DNA from: Haloferula sp. BvORR071
GTDB taxonomy: Bacteria; Verrucomicrobiota; Verrucomicrobiia; Verrucomicrobiales; Akkermansiaceae
Length of the DNA: 64,000 bases
Direction: 5' to 3'
NCBI RefSeq assembly: GCF_000739615.1
Contig: NZ_BATP01000030.1
Coordinates: 124,001-188,000 of the forward strand
Shown one piece after another: positions 9,471 to 17,643 of the stretch. Made by a program: the position numbers and the translations under genes. Below the pieces are notes generated by a model. It saw only the letters and a program-made list of their open reading frames with translations, had not been told where the DNA came from and ran no database searches. Positions within the stretch are counted from its first letter, which is position 1; each line of letters opens with the position of its first letter.

Positions 9471-9974
9471 ATGGAGCCATCGGAAAAAGAGCTGCAGCAG
9501 ATGCTGGAGGCGCGCGAGCGCGAGCAAGCTGCGTCGTGGCAAGGGCTCCGGAAGCAAGCGACCAAGGCGATTTTAATTGGGATTTTGGCGTTGGGGGCGA
9601 TCGCGATGGCGATTCCCTCCTCGCGCGAACTCCTGATCGCCTTTGCCCAGGAGCTGCCGAAAGCGCTCTCCGAGGATCCCTTGCAGGCCCCGGTGGCAGC
9701 AGGTGGCGGGGGCGGCGGAACCGTGAAGGCAGAGGGTCCGGAATCGAGTGAAGATATGCTGAAACGGGCGACGGCCATCGGCGCGCATGCGACCGGCGGC
9801 CAGGCACCTGATGCCAGGGACATTGAGTTCGGGAAAGAGCTGCTGAATTTCATGACCGGCAGAGCGGATGTGCCCCAAGCTCCGCCGGCGCCAGCACCAG
9901 CGGCGCCACAACCCGCCGCGGCACCGCAGCAGGCAGCACCGAAAGTGGCGGGGACTCCGGGAGCCAAGCCTTGA
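9471..9974 (+). CDS. Single-pass membrane protein, Pro/Ala-rich tail
   Basis: 167 residues from ATG at 9471; an upstream in-frame ATG at 9459 adds only four residues. A charged helix (EKELQQMLEAREREQ) leads into one transmembrane segment (about 33-50, AILIGILALGAIAMAI). A Gly run and a Pro/Ala-rich C-terminus follow on the far side. No enzymatic motif is visible and I do not recognise a family. The next gene, a methyltransferase, probably begins 31 bases downstream, so the two may be co-transcribed. Confidence 0.65.
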   Translation: MEPSEKELQQMLEAREREQAASWQGLRKQATKAILIGILALGAIAMAIPSSRELLIAFAQELPKALSEDPLQAPVAAGGGGGGTVKAEGPESSEDMLKRATAIGAHATGGQAPDARDIEFGKELLNFMTGRADVPQAPPAPAPAAPQPAAAPQQAAPKVAGTPGAKP

Positions 9975-10005
9975 CGCAGGCGGCGCCGGGAAGTCCGCTG
10001 AGCAG

Positions 10006-10860
10006 GTGACCCGGCCCGAACTGCACGAGATCAACCGGCTGTCGTGGAATGCCGCGACGATTGCGCACAATTCGCACAAGCCGGATCAGGCAGGTTTCCT
10101 CAAGAATGGTGGCAGCACGCTTTTCCCCGAGGAGATCGAACTGTTAGGCGAGGTGCAGGGCAAGGAGGCGGTCCACCTGCTGTGCAACTCGGGGCAGGAC
10201 ACGCTCTCGCTGGCCAAGCTCGGCGCGAAGGTGACTGGCGTGGACATCAGCGATGAGGCGATCGCCTTCGCCAAGCAACTCGCAGCGGACTGCGGGATCG
10301 CGGCGGAATTCGAGCGCTCGGATGTTTATCCGTGGCTGGAGGCTGCGATTGCAAAAGGTCGGCAGTACGACCTTGTGTTCTGTTCCTACGGCGCGCTGTG
10401 CTGGCTCTCGGATCTGCCGCGCTGGATGAGCTTGGTCGCGGGGATTTTGAAACCGGGCGGGCGCTTCGTCTGTGTGGAGTTCCACCAGGTGGCAATGATC
10501 TTCGATGAGCACGGGGTGCCGACCTACGACTACTGGATGCCGGAGCCACTGCACTGGGCGGTGGGCATCTCGGACTACGTAGGCGATTCCTGCGGTGGCT
10601 TGGTGGCATCCGGCGAGGTAGTGAATCGGGAACCCTTCGTGAATCCGTATCCCTGCTACGAATTCCAGCGCGGCATGGGTGAGATCCTGGGCTCCGTGCT
10701 GAAGTCCGGACTGCGACTGCGCGATTATCGCGAGTACCTGCACTCGAATGGTTGGAAGCCCTTCAAGGAGATGCAGGCGCTCCCGGGGCGGCGTTGGACG
10801 ATGCCGGAGGGCAAGGCGAAGATCCCGCTGATGTACGGGATGGTCGCGGTGAAGGAATAG
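10006..10860 (+). CDS. Class I SAM-dependent methyltransferase
   Basis: 284 residues if the GTG at 10006 is used; this avoids the long overlap with the preceding gene that an upstream ATG would need, and the extra residues would be low-complexity. Motif I is the variant VHLLCNSGQDTLSLA, followed by the acidic strand end KVTGVDIS and the motif-IV-like YDLVFCSYGALCWL. The C-terminal half (YDYWMPEPLHW, PFVNPYPCYEFQRGMGEIL) matches the family of uncharacterised methyltransferases common in many bacteria. It probably methylates a small molecule. Six bases separate it from the permease gene downstream, suggesting one transcript. Confidence 0.75.
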   Translation: MTRPELHEINRLSWNAATIAHNSHKPDQAGFLKNGGSTLFPEEIELLGEVQGKEAVHLLCNSGQDTLSLAKLGAKVTGVDISDEAIAFAKQLAADCGIAAEFERSDVYPWLEAAIAKGRQYDLVFCSYGALCWLSDLPRWMSLVAGILKPGGRFVCVEFHQVAMIFDEHGVPTYDYWMPEPLHWAVGISDYVGDSCGGLVASGEVVNREPFVNPYPCYEFQRGMGEILGSVLKSGLRLRDYREYLHSNGWKPFKEMQALPGRRWTMPEGKAKIPLMYGMVAVKE

Positions 10861-10866
10861 CACGTC

Positions 10867-11619
10867 ATGGAACTGCTGGTTTATTGTCTGCTCTTCGCGG
10901 CCGGCTTCGGTGGCGGTTTCATCGATGCCGTGGCGGGAGGCGGTGGGCTCATCACCGTGCCGGCGCTACTGGCTGCCGGACTACCGGTGCAGGTAGTGCT
11001 TGGCACCAACAAGTTGCAGTCGTCCTTCGGCACCAGCATGGCGGTGTGGCGCTATGCCAAGGCGGGACTGATGAAAACGCCGGGGCTTAAGATCGCGGTA
11101 GTGCTGGCCTTCCTAGCGAGCGCGGGCGGTGCCTACGTGGTGAGCGTGCTGAAGCAGGATCTGCTCAAGCAACTCATCCCGTGGTTGCTGGCAACAGTGG
11201 CGGTCTACACGGCGCTGAACCGGAAGTTCGGAATTCAGGCAGGCGAGCGGAAGATGTCGCCGGTGCTGTTTGCGGTGATTTTCGGAATCGCGCTGGGCTT
11301 CTACGATGGCTTCTTCGGGCCGGGGACGGGATCCTTCTGGACCCTGGCGATCGTGGCGCTGTTAGGCTTGGATTTGAAGGGGGCGACCGGCTACACGAAG
11401 GCGGCAAATCTGGCGAGCAACGTGGGGGCGCTGTGCATCTTCCTGCAGAAGGGCTCCGTGCACTACGGTGCCGCGGCGGTGATGATCGGCGGACAACTGA
11501 TCGGCGCGCGGCTTGGCTCGGGAATGGTGATCCGCAAGGGCGCCGGGTTTATCCGGCCGGTGTTCCTGACGGTGGTGTTTGCGATGACGGTGAAGCTGCT
11601 GTGGGAGGCGTGGAAGTAG
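10867..11619 (+). CDS. TauE/SafE (TSUP) family anion permease
   Basis: 250 residues with about eight hydrophobic segments and the TSUP signatures GGGFIDAVAGGGGLITVPAL near the N-terminus and GFYDGFFGPGTGSF in the second half, an inverted-repeat architecture. Family members export sulfite, sulfoacetate or other organosulfur anions across the inner membrane; the closest named relatives are YfcA-like. The gene follows a methyltransferase by six bases, but no sulfur-metabolism gene is adjacent, so the substrate is open. Confidence 0.85.
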   Translation: MELLVYCLLFAAGFGGGFIDAVAGGGGLITVPALLAAGLPVQVVLGTNKLQSSFGTSMAVWRYAKAGLMKTPGLKIAVVLAFLASAGGAYVVSVLKQDLLKQLIPWLLATVAVYTALNRKFGIQAGERKMSPVLFAVIFGIALGFYDGFFGPGTGSFWTLAIVALLGLDLKGATGYTKAANLASNVGALCIFLQKGSVHYGAAAVMIGGQLIGARLGSGMVIRKGAGFIRPVFLTVVFAMTVKLLWEAWK

Positions 11620-11629
11620 GCGGCCGACT

Positions 11630-13252
11630 TCAGCCGGACACCGCGCTCGGCTGGCGGACCAGCTCCATGCCTAACAGGCAGACGTCGTCATCGAAGTGAT
11701 GGCCGTCGGAGTATTGGAGAACGCGGGACAGCACGAGATCGAGCATGCCTTCCAGGCTTTCCTTGCTGCACTCCGCGGCGGTCTCCATCAGGCGCTTTTC
11801 CAAGAAGGGTTCGCCCTCGTGATTCTCCGCTTCGAGAATCCCGTCCGTGAACATCAGGAGGCGGGTCACTTCCGTCAGCGATACGGTTCCAGAGGGATAC
11901 TCCGCCTTCGCTATAAGGCCCAGCCCGGGGCCCTTTTCCTTGCGGGTGGCGGCGAGCTGGCGGACACCACCGGGACCGGTGGCCACGGCACCCGGGTGGC
12001 CGGCACAGGCATAGGTGAGCGTGCCTGCGGAGAGATCGACGACGGCGTAAAAGGCGGTGGCGAACATGGTGGCTCCCGCGCGTTCGAGGATCGCGGCGAG
12101 GCCGTTGTTCAGGCCAGTGAGGAAAGCCGTGGGATCGCCGGCGCTGCGGCGCTGCTTCTCTAACAAGCCGCGCAGCATCGCGACCACCAACGCGGAGCGG
12201 ACCCCGTGGCCCATCACATCGCAGATCAGCATGCCCGCCTTGTCGTTCGAGATTCGCAGGACCTCGAAGAAGTCGCCGGCCATGCCGGAGATCGGCAGGT
12301 AACGCGCGCCGAAGCTCAGCGCCGATGCTCCATCGCAAACCTCCGGAAAGGTCGAGCCTGCGAGGGCCTGCTGGATTTCGCGGGCGAGCTGGAGCTCTTC
12401 CTCGTAGGCTTGGTTGCGGACCTGCAACTCGGCGGCCAAGTCGGTTGCCTCCTGCTTGGCGGTGACCAGTTCGGTGACATCGCTGGAGACGCCGAAGGTG
12501 CCGCGAACCTCGCCATTGCTATCGACCCAAGGGAACTTCGAAGTCAGCACCCAAGTATCGTCACCGCCGCGCCAGGTTTCCTTCTCGACCTTCTCATTGA
12601 CCGCCTCGCGGCTTTCCATGATCTGCTGCTCATCTTCAGCTGCCTGTTGCCAGTGCTCTTGGGCGAAGAAGTCGCGGTCATGCTTGCCGGTGAGTTCCGA
12701 GGGGTCCTGCAGACCCATCCAGTCGGCCATCTGACGGTTCGCCAGTACAAAGCGGGACTGGCGGTCCTTGAAGTAAACCTGCAGCGGCACGTGATCGATG
12801 AGCATGCGCAGGAGGTGGCGCTCCTCCTCGATCTGCGCCTCCGCCTGCTTGCGCAGCGAGATATCGATCATCGAGCCGGCGATACGCTTGGCATGGCCCT
12901 CGCGGCTGCGGACCACGGTGCCGCGAACGCGAAGCCAGCGCCAGTGGTCGCTGCCGGTCTTGACCCGGCAATCGATTGCGAGCAGTTCCGGACCCGCGGG
13001 GTGCAGCACATTCTTCAGGGCCAGGGCAAAGCGCTCGCGGTCCTCCGGATGAATGTTCTCATGGGGCTCGAGGAAGAGATTCGGCGCATTCGAAATGCCG
13101 CACTCGAGAAACTCCAGAATCCGGCGGGAGTAATAGATATCCGGCTTGCCGATCCACCAGTCCCAGATGCCCTCGTTCGAGGCCCGCAATGCCAACACCA
13201 AGCGCTCCGCCTCGTCGGAACCTGATCCGCTCGCTCCGTCCGGGTGACTCAT
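11630..13252 (-). CDS. PAS-PAS-SpoIIE serine phosphatase (RsbU-like)
   Basis: 540 residues from ATG at 13252. Two PAS/PAC sensor domains (about 20-140 and 148-265; WDWWIGKPDIYYSRRILEF, then VYFKDRQSRFVLANRQMADWMGL) precede a helical linker and a PP2C/SpoIIE phosphatase domain (about 310-530) with the metal-binding segments MAGDFFEV, CDVMGHG and LLMFTDGILEAEN. Such proteins dephosphorylate an anti-sigma-factor antagonist in partner-switching cascades. No transmembrane segment is visible, so sensing is cytosolic. No RsbV/RsbW partners lie in the window. It is convergent with the TSUP gene and divergent from the next. Confidence 0.9.
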   Translation of the reverse strand: MSHPDGASGSGSDEAERLVLALRASNEGIWDWWIGKPDIYYSRRILEFLECGISNAPNLFLEPHENIHPEDRERFALALKNVLHPAGPELLAIDCRVKTGSDHWRWLRVRGTVVRSREGHAKRIAGSMIDISLRKQAEAQIEEERHLLRMLIDHVPLQVYFKDRQSRFVLANRQMADWMGLQDPSELTGKHDRDFFAQEHWQQAAEDEQQIMESREAVNEKVEKETWRGGDDTWVLTSKFPWVDSNGEVRGTFGVSSDVTELVTAKQEATDLAAELQVRNQAYEEELQLAREIQQALAGSTFPEVCDGASALSFGARYLPISGMAGDFFEVLRISNDKAGMLICDVMGHGVRSALVVAMLRGLLEKQRRSAGDPTAFLTGLNNGLAAILERAGATMFATAFYAVVDLSAGTLTYACAGHPGAVATGPGGVRQLAATRKEKGPGLGLIAKAEYPSGTVSLTEVTRLLMFTDGILEAENHEGEPFLEKRLMETAAECSKESLEGMLDLVLSRVLQYSDGHHFDDDVCLLGMELVRQPSAVSG

Positions 13253-13377
13253 CAACTATCAGGAAAGCACCACCGTTCCACAGCGGCAATCTGTTTTCCG
13301 AGCATTCAGGAAGTCCCCTGCCCTACCCATCACGACAGCTTGATTTCCGGGATTCCTGGCTCACATTCCGCCTCGTT

Positions 13378-14076
13378 TTGAAAACCGCCGCTGCCCTTCT
13401 CGCGCTTTTGGCCGCGCCGCTCGCCTTTGCGGCGGGCGCGCCCCCCGCCGTCGCCATCCCGCCCTGCTGCAGCGGCAACAGCCGCTCGACGGCGCTGGAG
13501 CAGGACCTCTTCGCGGACCCCTCCCGCTGGACCTTCCCCGATGCGAAAGCCTGGAAGTGGAGCGGCGAGGGCAAGGACCGGGTGCTGCAATTGATCGCCC
13601 AGAGCGACCCGGGCACCAAGCCCAAGTACCGCAGCCCCTTCAACCTGGCTTGGTGCGAGGGCAAGGAGTGGAAGGACTTCACCCTCACCGCGGAGCTGCG
13701 CCTGACGAAATTCGACGCCGGCAACAACGACCTTTGCATCGCCTTCGGCCGTGCGGCGGAGAACCGCTTCTACTACGCCCACCTCGGCGAAAAGGCCGAC
13801 GAACCGCACCACCAGATCCACATCGTGGACAACGCGGACCGCAAGCCGATCACGACCTTCCGCACCGGCGGCACGCCGTGGAAGGAAGGGACTTGGCACA
13901 AGGTGAAGATCGTCCGCAACACCACGAGCGGTGACATCGGCGTGTGGTTCGACGACATGGACAAGCCGGTGCTCACCGCCCAGGACAAGACCCTAGAGTG
14001 GGGAAAGATCGGCCTCGGTTCCTTCGACGACCTCGGCGAGTTCCGCAACGTGAAGATCAAGGGGACCAGCCGCTAG
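13378..14076 (+). CDS. Secreted ConA-like (DUF1080/GH16-like) domain protein
   Basis: 232 residues if translation starts at TTG 13378, which places a textbook signal peptide (KTAAALLALLAAPLAFAAG) at the very N-terminus; no in-frame ATG fits. The mature part (DPSRWTFPDAKAWKW, FTLTAELRLTKFDAGNNDLCIAFGR, GTWHKVKIVRN, DIGVWFDDMDKPVL, KIGLGSFDDLGEFRNVKI) has the strand pattern of DUF1080, a concanavalin-like jelly-roll common in Planctomycetes and Verrucomicrobia and associated with glycan or keto-disaccharide hydrolysis. Catalytic residues are not identifiable. Monocistronic, convergent with the lipoprotein gene. Confidence 0.7.
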   Translation: MKTAAALLALLAAPLAFAAGAPPAVAIPPCCSGNSRSTALEQDLFADPSRWTFPDAKAWKWSGEGKDRVLQLIAQSDPGTKPKYRSPFNLAWCEGKEWKDFTLTAELRLTKFDAGNNDLCIAFGRAAENRFYYAHLGEKADEPHHQIHIVDNADRKPITTFRTGGTPWKEGTWHKVKIVRNTTSGDIGVWFDDMDKPVLTAQDKTLEWGKIGLGSFDDLGEFRNVKIKGTSR

Positions 14077-14082
14077 CGAGCC

Positions 14083-14625
14083 TCAGGGGCGCGGGCGTTC
14101 CCTCGCCTTCGGCAGGAGCGGGATGAGCTTCTGGAAGTAGGTCTTGTCCTCGATGTCGGTGTGGACCTTGCCACCGGGGCCGAAGTACTTCCACTCGTGA
14201 CAGCCGTAGCAGATCTGCAGGACGCGCTGCTTCCCGTTCTTGCTCCACACCAGCGCGTAGTCCGGGTGGAAGCCGGCGCAGGTGGTCTTGATCGCCTGGG
14301 CCTCGTGGGAGGCGGAAAGCTTGTAGATATCGAGCACCTTCTCGGCGGTGCCCGGCTTCGCATCGTAGGGCTGAGCGAAGAACTTGAAGCCTTGGAACTC
14401 GACCCAGCCGCCGCGCTTCACTTGGCGCTCGTAGGCGCCCTTGTCCGCCACCGGATGGGCGAGGCCACGGTAGATTTTGACGTTGTTGGCGGACTGGTTG
14501 ATGTCGATCTCGGCACCCCATTGCGAGCGCATCTCGGTCTGGCGCATCGGCTCCCCACCCTTCCAGCAGCTTTGGGTGGAACAGGAGGCGAAAACGAACA
14601 GGAGCGGCAGCGCTAGGAGCTTCAT
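14083..14625 (-). CDS. Lipoprotein with a CxxCH motif, unknown function
   Basis: 180 residues from ATG 14625, giving a lipobox (FVFASC, Cys15). The mature protein holds a CYGCH motif at Cys139-Cys142-His143, formally a c-type haem attachment site, and two other cysteines (20, 116). The surrounding sequence is not a recognisable cytochrome c fold: there is no downstream Met ligand loop, and the motif is followed by EWKYFGPGGK. It may bind haem or a metal, or be chance. Last gene of the long minus-strand series, 34 bases after the third PYAPP protein. Confidence 0.65.
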   Translation of the reverse strand: MKLLALPLLFVFASCSTQSCWKGGEPMRQTEMRSQWGAEIDINQSANNVKIYRGLAHPVADKGAYERQVKRGGWVEFQGFKFFAQPYDAKPGTAEKVLDIYKLSASHEAQAIKTTCAGFHPDYALVWSKNGKQRVLQICYGCHEWKYFGPGGKVHTDIEDKTYFQKLIPLLPKARERPRP

Positions 14626-14659
14626 TGCGAAAGGAATGCTAGCATGCACACGGCGGGTG

Positions 14660-15373
14660 TCACGCGGAGGAATCGTCAACCCGAACCCGTTCCCGCGTTT
14701 GGATTTGAGCGAGTTCGGCAATCGTCCGGGGGTGAATCGAAGCGAGCCGGAACCAAGTCCCCTCGACCTCCGTCGCGTGCGGCAGCAGGAACATCCTTCC
14801 GGAGGTCTGCGCCATGATCATCGCCATCATCAGGGTGTTAGAGAGACCGATCTGCTGGAGCCGGCCGAGCTTCAGGACGTCCTCAAAGTGAACCATCATG
14901 GACAGCGCCATGACATAAGCTCCGAATGCAGCCAGCGAGAAGACCAAGGTCCGCAAAAACCGCCGCCGCCCGGCGACCCGGAAGATCCTCAAACGACGAC
15001 GGTGCTTCTTCCACCCGAAGAGCAGGAAAAACAGAACGCCCATGATGATGCTGGTAGCGATCACGATTCGCCCAAACTCCAGAGCCCCGTAGACCCCGCG
15101 CATCGCAATCGCAAACAAAACGCCTAGCGCCACCAGTTCGCTGATGATTACCGCCCGCCAGGCCATTGGCGACATCCACGCCAGCGTGATCCAGCCTCTG
15201 ACCGTCGGGCCCCCATCGCTGCTGCCAAAGAGGCATATCGGCGGCAACACCGCGCCGTCCTGCACCCAGAGCGAGCCATCCTCAATGCGCCACCTGAGGG
15301 AATCGTCCTGCGGAAACTCCGGGGCTTGGACCTGCGGCGCGCGGTAGGGATCGGCAGGATCGGAATCGCTCAT
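14660..15373 (-). CDS. PYAPP-type membrane protein 3
   Basis: 237 residues. It begins with the Asp/Pro motif DPYRAPQ, then a soluble module (WRIEDGSLWVQDGAVLPPIC), then two pairs of transmembrane segments (about 72-120 and 140-185) and a C-terminal tail WFRLASIHPRTIAEL. The order and spacing match the two genes before it, so the three are tandem paralogues with low identity. Its ATG overlaps the previous stop by four bases (ATGA). I do not recognise a function; N-terminal NPYAPP motifs are frequent in Planctomycetes/Verrucomicrobia membrane proteins. Confidence 0.7.
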   Translation of the reverse strand: MSDSDPADPYRAPQVQAPEFPQDDSLRWRIEDGSLWVQDGAVLPPICLFGSSDGGPTVRGWITLAWMSPMAWRAVIISELVALGVLFAIAMRGVYGALEFGRIVIATSIIMGVLFFLLFGWKKHRRRLRIFRVAGRRRFLRTLVFSLAAFGAYVMALSMMVHFEDVLKLGRLQQIGLSNTLMMAMIMAQTSGRMFLLPHATEVEGTWFRLASIHPRTIAELAQIQTRERVRVDDSSA

Positions 15374-16050
15374 CGTTTCCGGAAAGAGAGTGGAGGCTCC
15401 ATGTCCGGCGGGGTCAGGCGCTGGATTTCCTCCAGCCTGGCAATCACAGCGGGTGCGATGCCCCTCATCTCGTACCAGCCATCAGAGAGTTTGCTCGCCA
15501 TCCCAAAGCGACTGTCACGAATCGAGCGAAGGAGTATCAACGCTCCGAGCAACAGCACGGCGATGTTGATCGGCCCGCACGCACGGAAAATGACTCCCTT
15601 GTGGCTCTCGAGATAGATAACCACAACCATGCCAACGAAGATGCCCGCCATCCACAACCACGTGCGCATGGCTGAAGACCTCGATGCGGAGTGCGAGCGG
15701 AAGAACTCCACCCGGGGCTCCTTGCTCGTCGTCGCCAGGATATTCGCGATGGTGACAAGAGCGAAGGGCAAGGGACTGAGGGACAACCATCCCACAAACG
15801 CAAGAATTCCAAAAACGAGCCAAACCACGCCTATCCACCATGGTGGCACCCGACGCATGAGCATGGACTGATACGCTCCGGGTTCCGCCTCCAGCGATCC
15901 CGCCACACAGACATTGGGAAGGTTCGCGAGATGGCGCACTTCCAGCCGATCATCCATCACCCGCCAGAGGCGACCGCTATCCGGAGAACCCGAAACACGC
16001 GGCTCTTCATGACCCGCAGGCGGAGCATAGGGATTTAGCTCGTGGTTCAT
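15370..16050 (-). CDS. PYAPP-type membrane protein 2
   Basis: 226 residues from ATG 16050, which overlaps the preceding stop codon as ATGA; an ATG twelve bases upstream is less likely. LNPYAPPAG at the N-terminus, the module LWRVMDDRLEVRH...NLPNVC, four hydrophobic helices (about 75-120 and 140-185) and the tail GWYEMRGIAPAVIARLEEI parallel its two neighbours. Between the helix pairs lies a basic, Ser-rich loop. Translational coupling on both sides implies that the three proteins are made together. Function unknown. Confidence 0.7.
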   Translation of the reverse strand: MNHELNPYAPPAGHEEPRVSGSPDSGRLWRVMDDRLEVRHLANLPNVCVAGSLEAEPGAYQSMLMRRVPPWWIGVVWLVFGILAFVGWLSLSPLPFALVTIANILATTSKEPRVEFFRSHSASRSSAMRTWLWMAGIFVGMVVVIYLESHKGVIFRACGPINIAVLLLGALILLRSIRDSRFGMASKLSDGWYEMRGIAPAVIARLEEIQRLTPPDMEPPLSFRKR

Positions 16051-16604
16051 GAACATGAGCACGCTTCAACTCCTGGTCGCGATTGACTTGGAACTGCCCC
16101 GATAGCGCCGAGATGCTTCAATGCGGCAGGATTCACACCTTGCAACTCATGCCATCCATCGCGCGATGCGACAATTCGTAACGCCCTTCTCGCCTTCGAA
16201 GCTGAGAAAGCGACCCCCAGTATAAACAGGCCCAGGGAAGCCGAAATGCTTGCCACCGTGGCGGATTCATCACCGATCATCCACTCACTGCATGCGACCG
16301 CAGCCAGCGTGCCGACGATCGGCCCGACCACGAAGTTGACGATGTCTTTCCCAACGCCACGATAGGACCGGAACACGCTGATGTTGATCCTAGGTCCACG
16401 CCGGCGGCCGGGTAGGTGCAAACTCACCCGCCTTCCCCCGATGCCAGCCTTGCCGCTGACAATACACACATCCGGAAGCACCGCAGCGTCCCTCACCCAC
16501 AAACTCTGCCCCTCTACCTTCCAACCGTGGCCCGCATCCACGACCACCGGTTTGATCCATCCGCTGGCAGCTGGAGGTGCGTAGGGATCAAGCTCCTCGC
16601 TCAT
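16047..16604 (-). CDS. PYAPP-type membrane protein 1
   Basis: 185 residues, the shortest of the three paralogues. LDPYAPPAA is followed by WKVEGQSLWVRDAAVLPDVC, a basic stretch, two hydrophobic helices (about 95-150) and GWHELQGVNPAALKHLGAI. One helix pair present in the other two copies is missing. The ATG overlaps the stop of the MlaD-like gene by four bases, so it is translationally coupled to the lipid-transport genes. Whether it takes part in that transport is speculation. Confidence 0.7.
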   Translation of the reverse strand: MSEELDPYAPPAASGWIKPVVVDAGHGWKVEGQSLWVRDAAVLPDVCIVSGKAGIGGRRVSLHLPGRRRGPRINISVFRSYRGVGKDIVNFVVGPIVGTLAAVACSEWMIGDESATVASISASLGLFILGVAFSASKARRALRIVASRDGWHELQGVNPAALKHLGAIGAVPSQSRPGVEACSCS

Positions 16605-17626
16605 CTCCGTCGCCCGCGGTAGCGATCCCGCGGATCCTCCTGGGGCGTTTCCTTGTCGCGGTAGCGCAGGATACCCTGCTCCTTCAGGTTGCGAATGAAG
16701 TCACGGGCGTTGTCGGAAACCTCCGCGTCGTTGTTCAGCGTGCCAATCAGGCCATCGCCGTGCTCCGCACGCTCAAAGGCATTTCCCGCTTTGTCGGCAG
16801 CTCGCGAGATCGAGGCCACCGCCTTCGGCACATCGCGGAAGGCAGGCTCAAGATCATCGATCCGCTCCCCGGCGCGGGCCAGGGTTGCATCGGCGCTATC
16901 GGCCGCCTTCTTGATTGCCTGGATCGCCTCACGGGCATCGCCGAGGGTCGGATTCAGATTCTCGCTGGTCTTGGCCCAGTCGGCAGAGGCCTTGTCGAGA
17001 TTCGTCAGCAGTCCTTCGACATGCTGGAGATTCTGTTGGGAAAGGAGCGAGGTATTGATCTTGTCCAAGGAGTCAGCCAAGCGGTTGGTCACGCTCCGGA
17101 TGTCATCCACCGCAGAGTCCACTTTTTTGAAGGTCACCTCCGCTTCCTCCATCAGTCGGCGGGCATCGCGGCTCACGGCCTCCGCATTGTTCTGGATCGC
17201 ATCGAGGCCGGAAGGACCGCCACCCTGCAGTACGGAGCCCTCCTGGAGAAATCGCCCGGTGCCATTGCCCGGCTCCGGCGGAGTGATGACGATCATCTTG
17301 TCACCGAGCAGCGTGGCCGAAGCGATCTGGATCATAGAATTCTCCGGGATCTTGATCGCGTCGTCGATGTTCATGACGACCTGCACCTTCACGTCTGAAT
17401 TGAGCTCGGGCGTCTCGCCGACCTTGCCGATGCGGGCGCCGCCCATGCGGATTTCCGAGCCTTTGATCAGGCCGGCGGCATCCGCGAAGACAACGGTGAG
17501 CTGATAGTTGCCGCGGAAGCGGTCACTGAAGCGCCCGAACTGGACGATCAGGCCGCCCAGCAGCGCGAGGCCGATGAACACGAAGACTCCGACCCAGAGT
17601 TCCGTTTTCGCTTTGGATTCGCCCAT
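16601..17626 (-). CDS. MlaD/MCE-family substrate-binding protein
   Basis: 341 residues from ATG 17626. One N-terminal membrane anchor (LWVGVFVFIGLALLGGLIVQF) is followed by an MCE domain (about 35-115: YQLTVVFADAAGLIKGSEIRMGG, IPENSMIQIASATLLGDKMIVI). A long helical region then carries repeated Asn/Ala/Asp heptads (about 135-320), probably coiled-coil. MCE proteins form periplasmic rings or tubes that carry phospholipids between membranes. The ATPase gene lies 17 bases upstream, as in mla operons; the permease MlaE is not here. The helical tail resembles the tube-forming PqiB/YebT-type architecture in length rather than short MlaD. Confidence 0.85.
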   Translation of the reverse strand: MGESKAKTELWVGVFVFIGLALLGGLIVQFGRFSDRFRGNYQLTVVFADAAGLIKGSEIRMGGARIGKVGETPELNSDVKVQVVMNIDDAIKIPENSMIQIASATLLGDKMIVITPPEPGNGTGRFLQEGSVLQGGGPSGLDAIQNNAEAVSRDARRLMEEAEVTFKKVDSAVDDIRSVTNRLADSLDKINTSLLSQQNLQHVEGLLTNLDKASADWAKTSENLNPTLGDAREAIQAIKKAADSADATLARAGERIDDLEPAFRDVPKAVASISRAADKAGNAFERAEHGDGLIGTLNNDAEVSDNARDFIRNLKEQGILRYRDKETPQEDPRDRYRGRRR

Positions 17627-17643
17627 GCACCGAGCTTCCCCCC

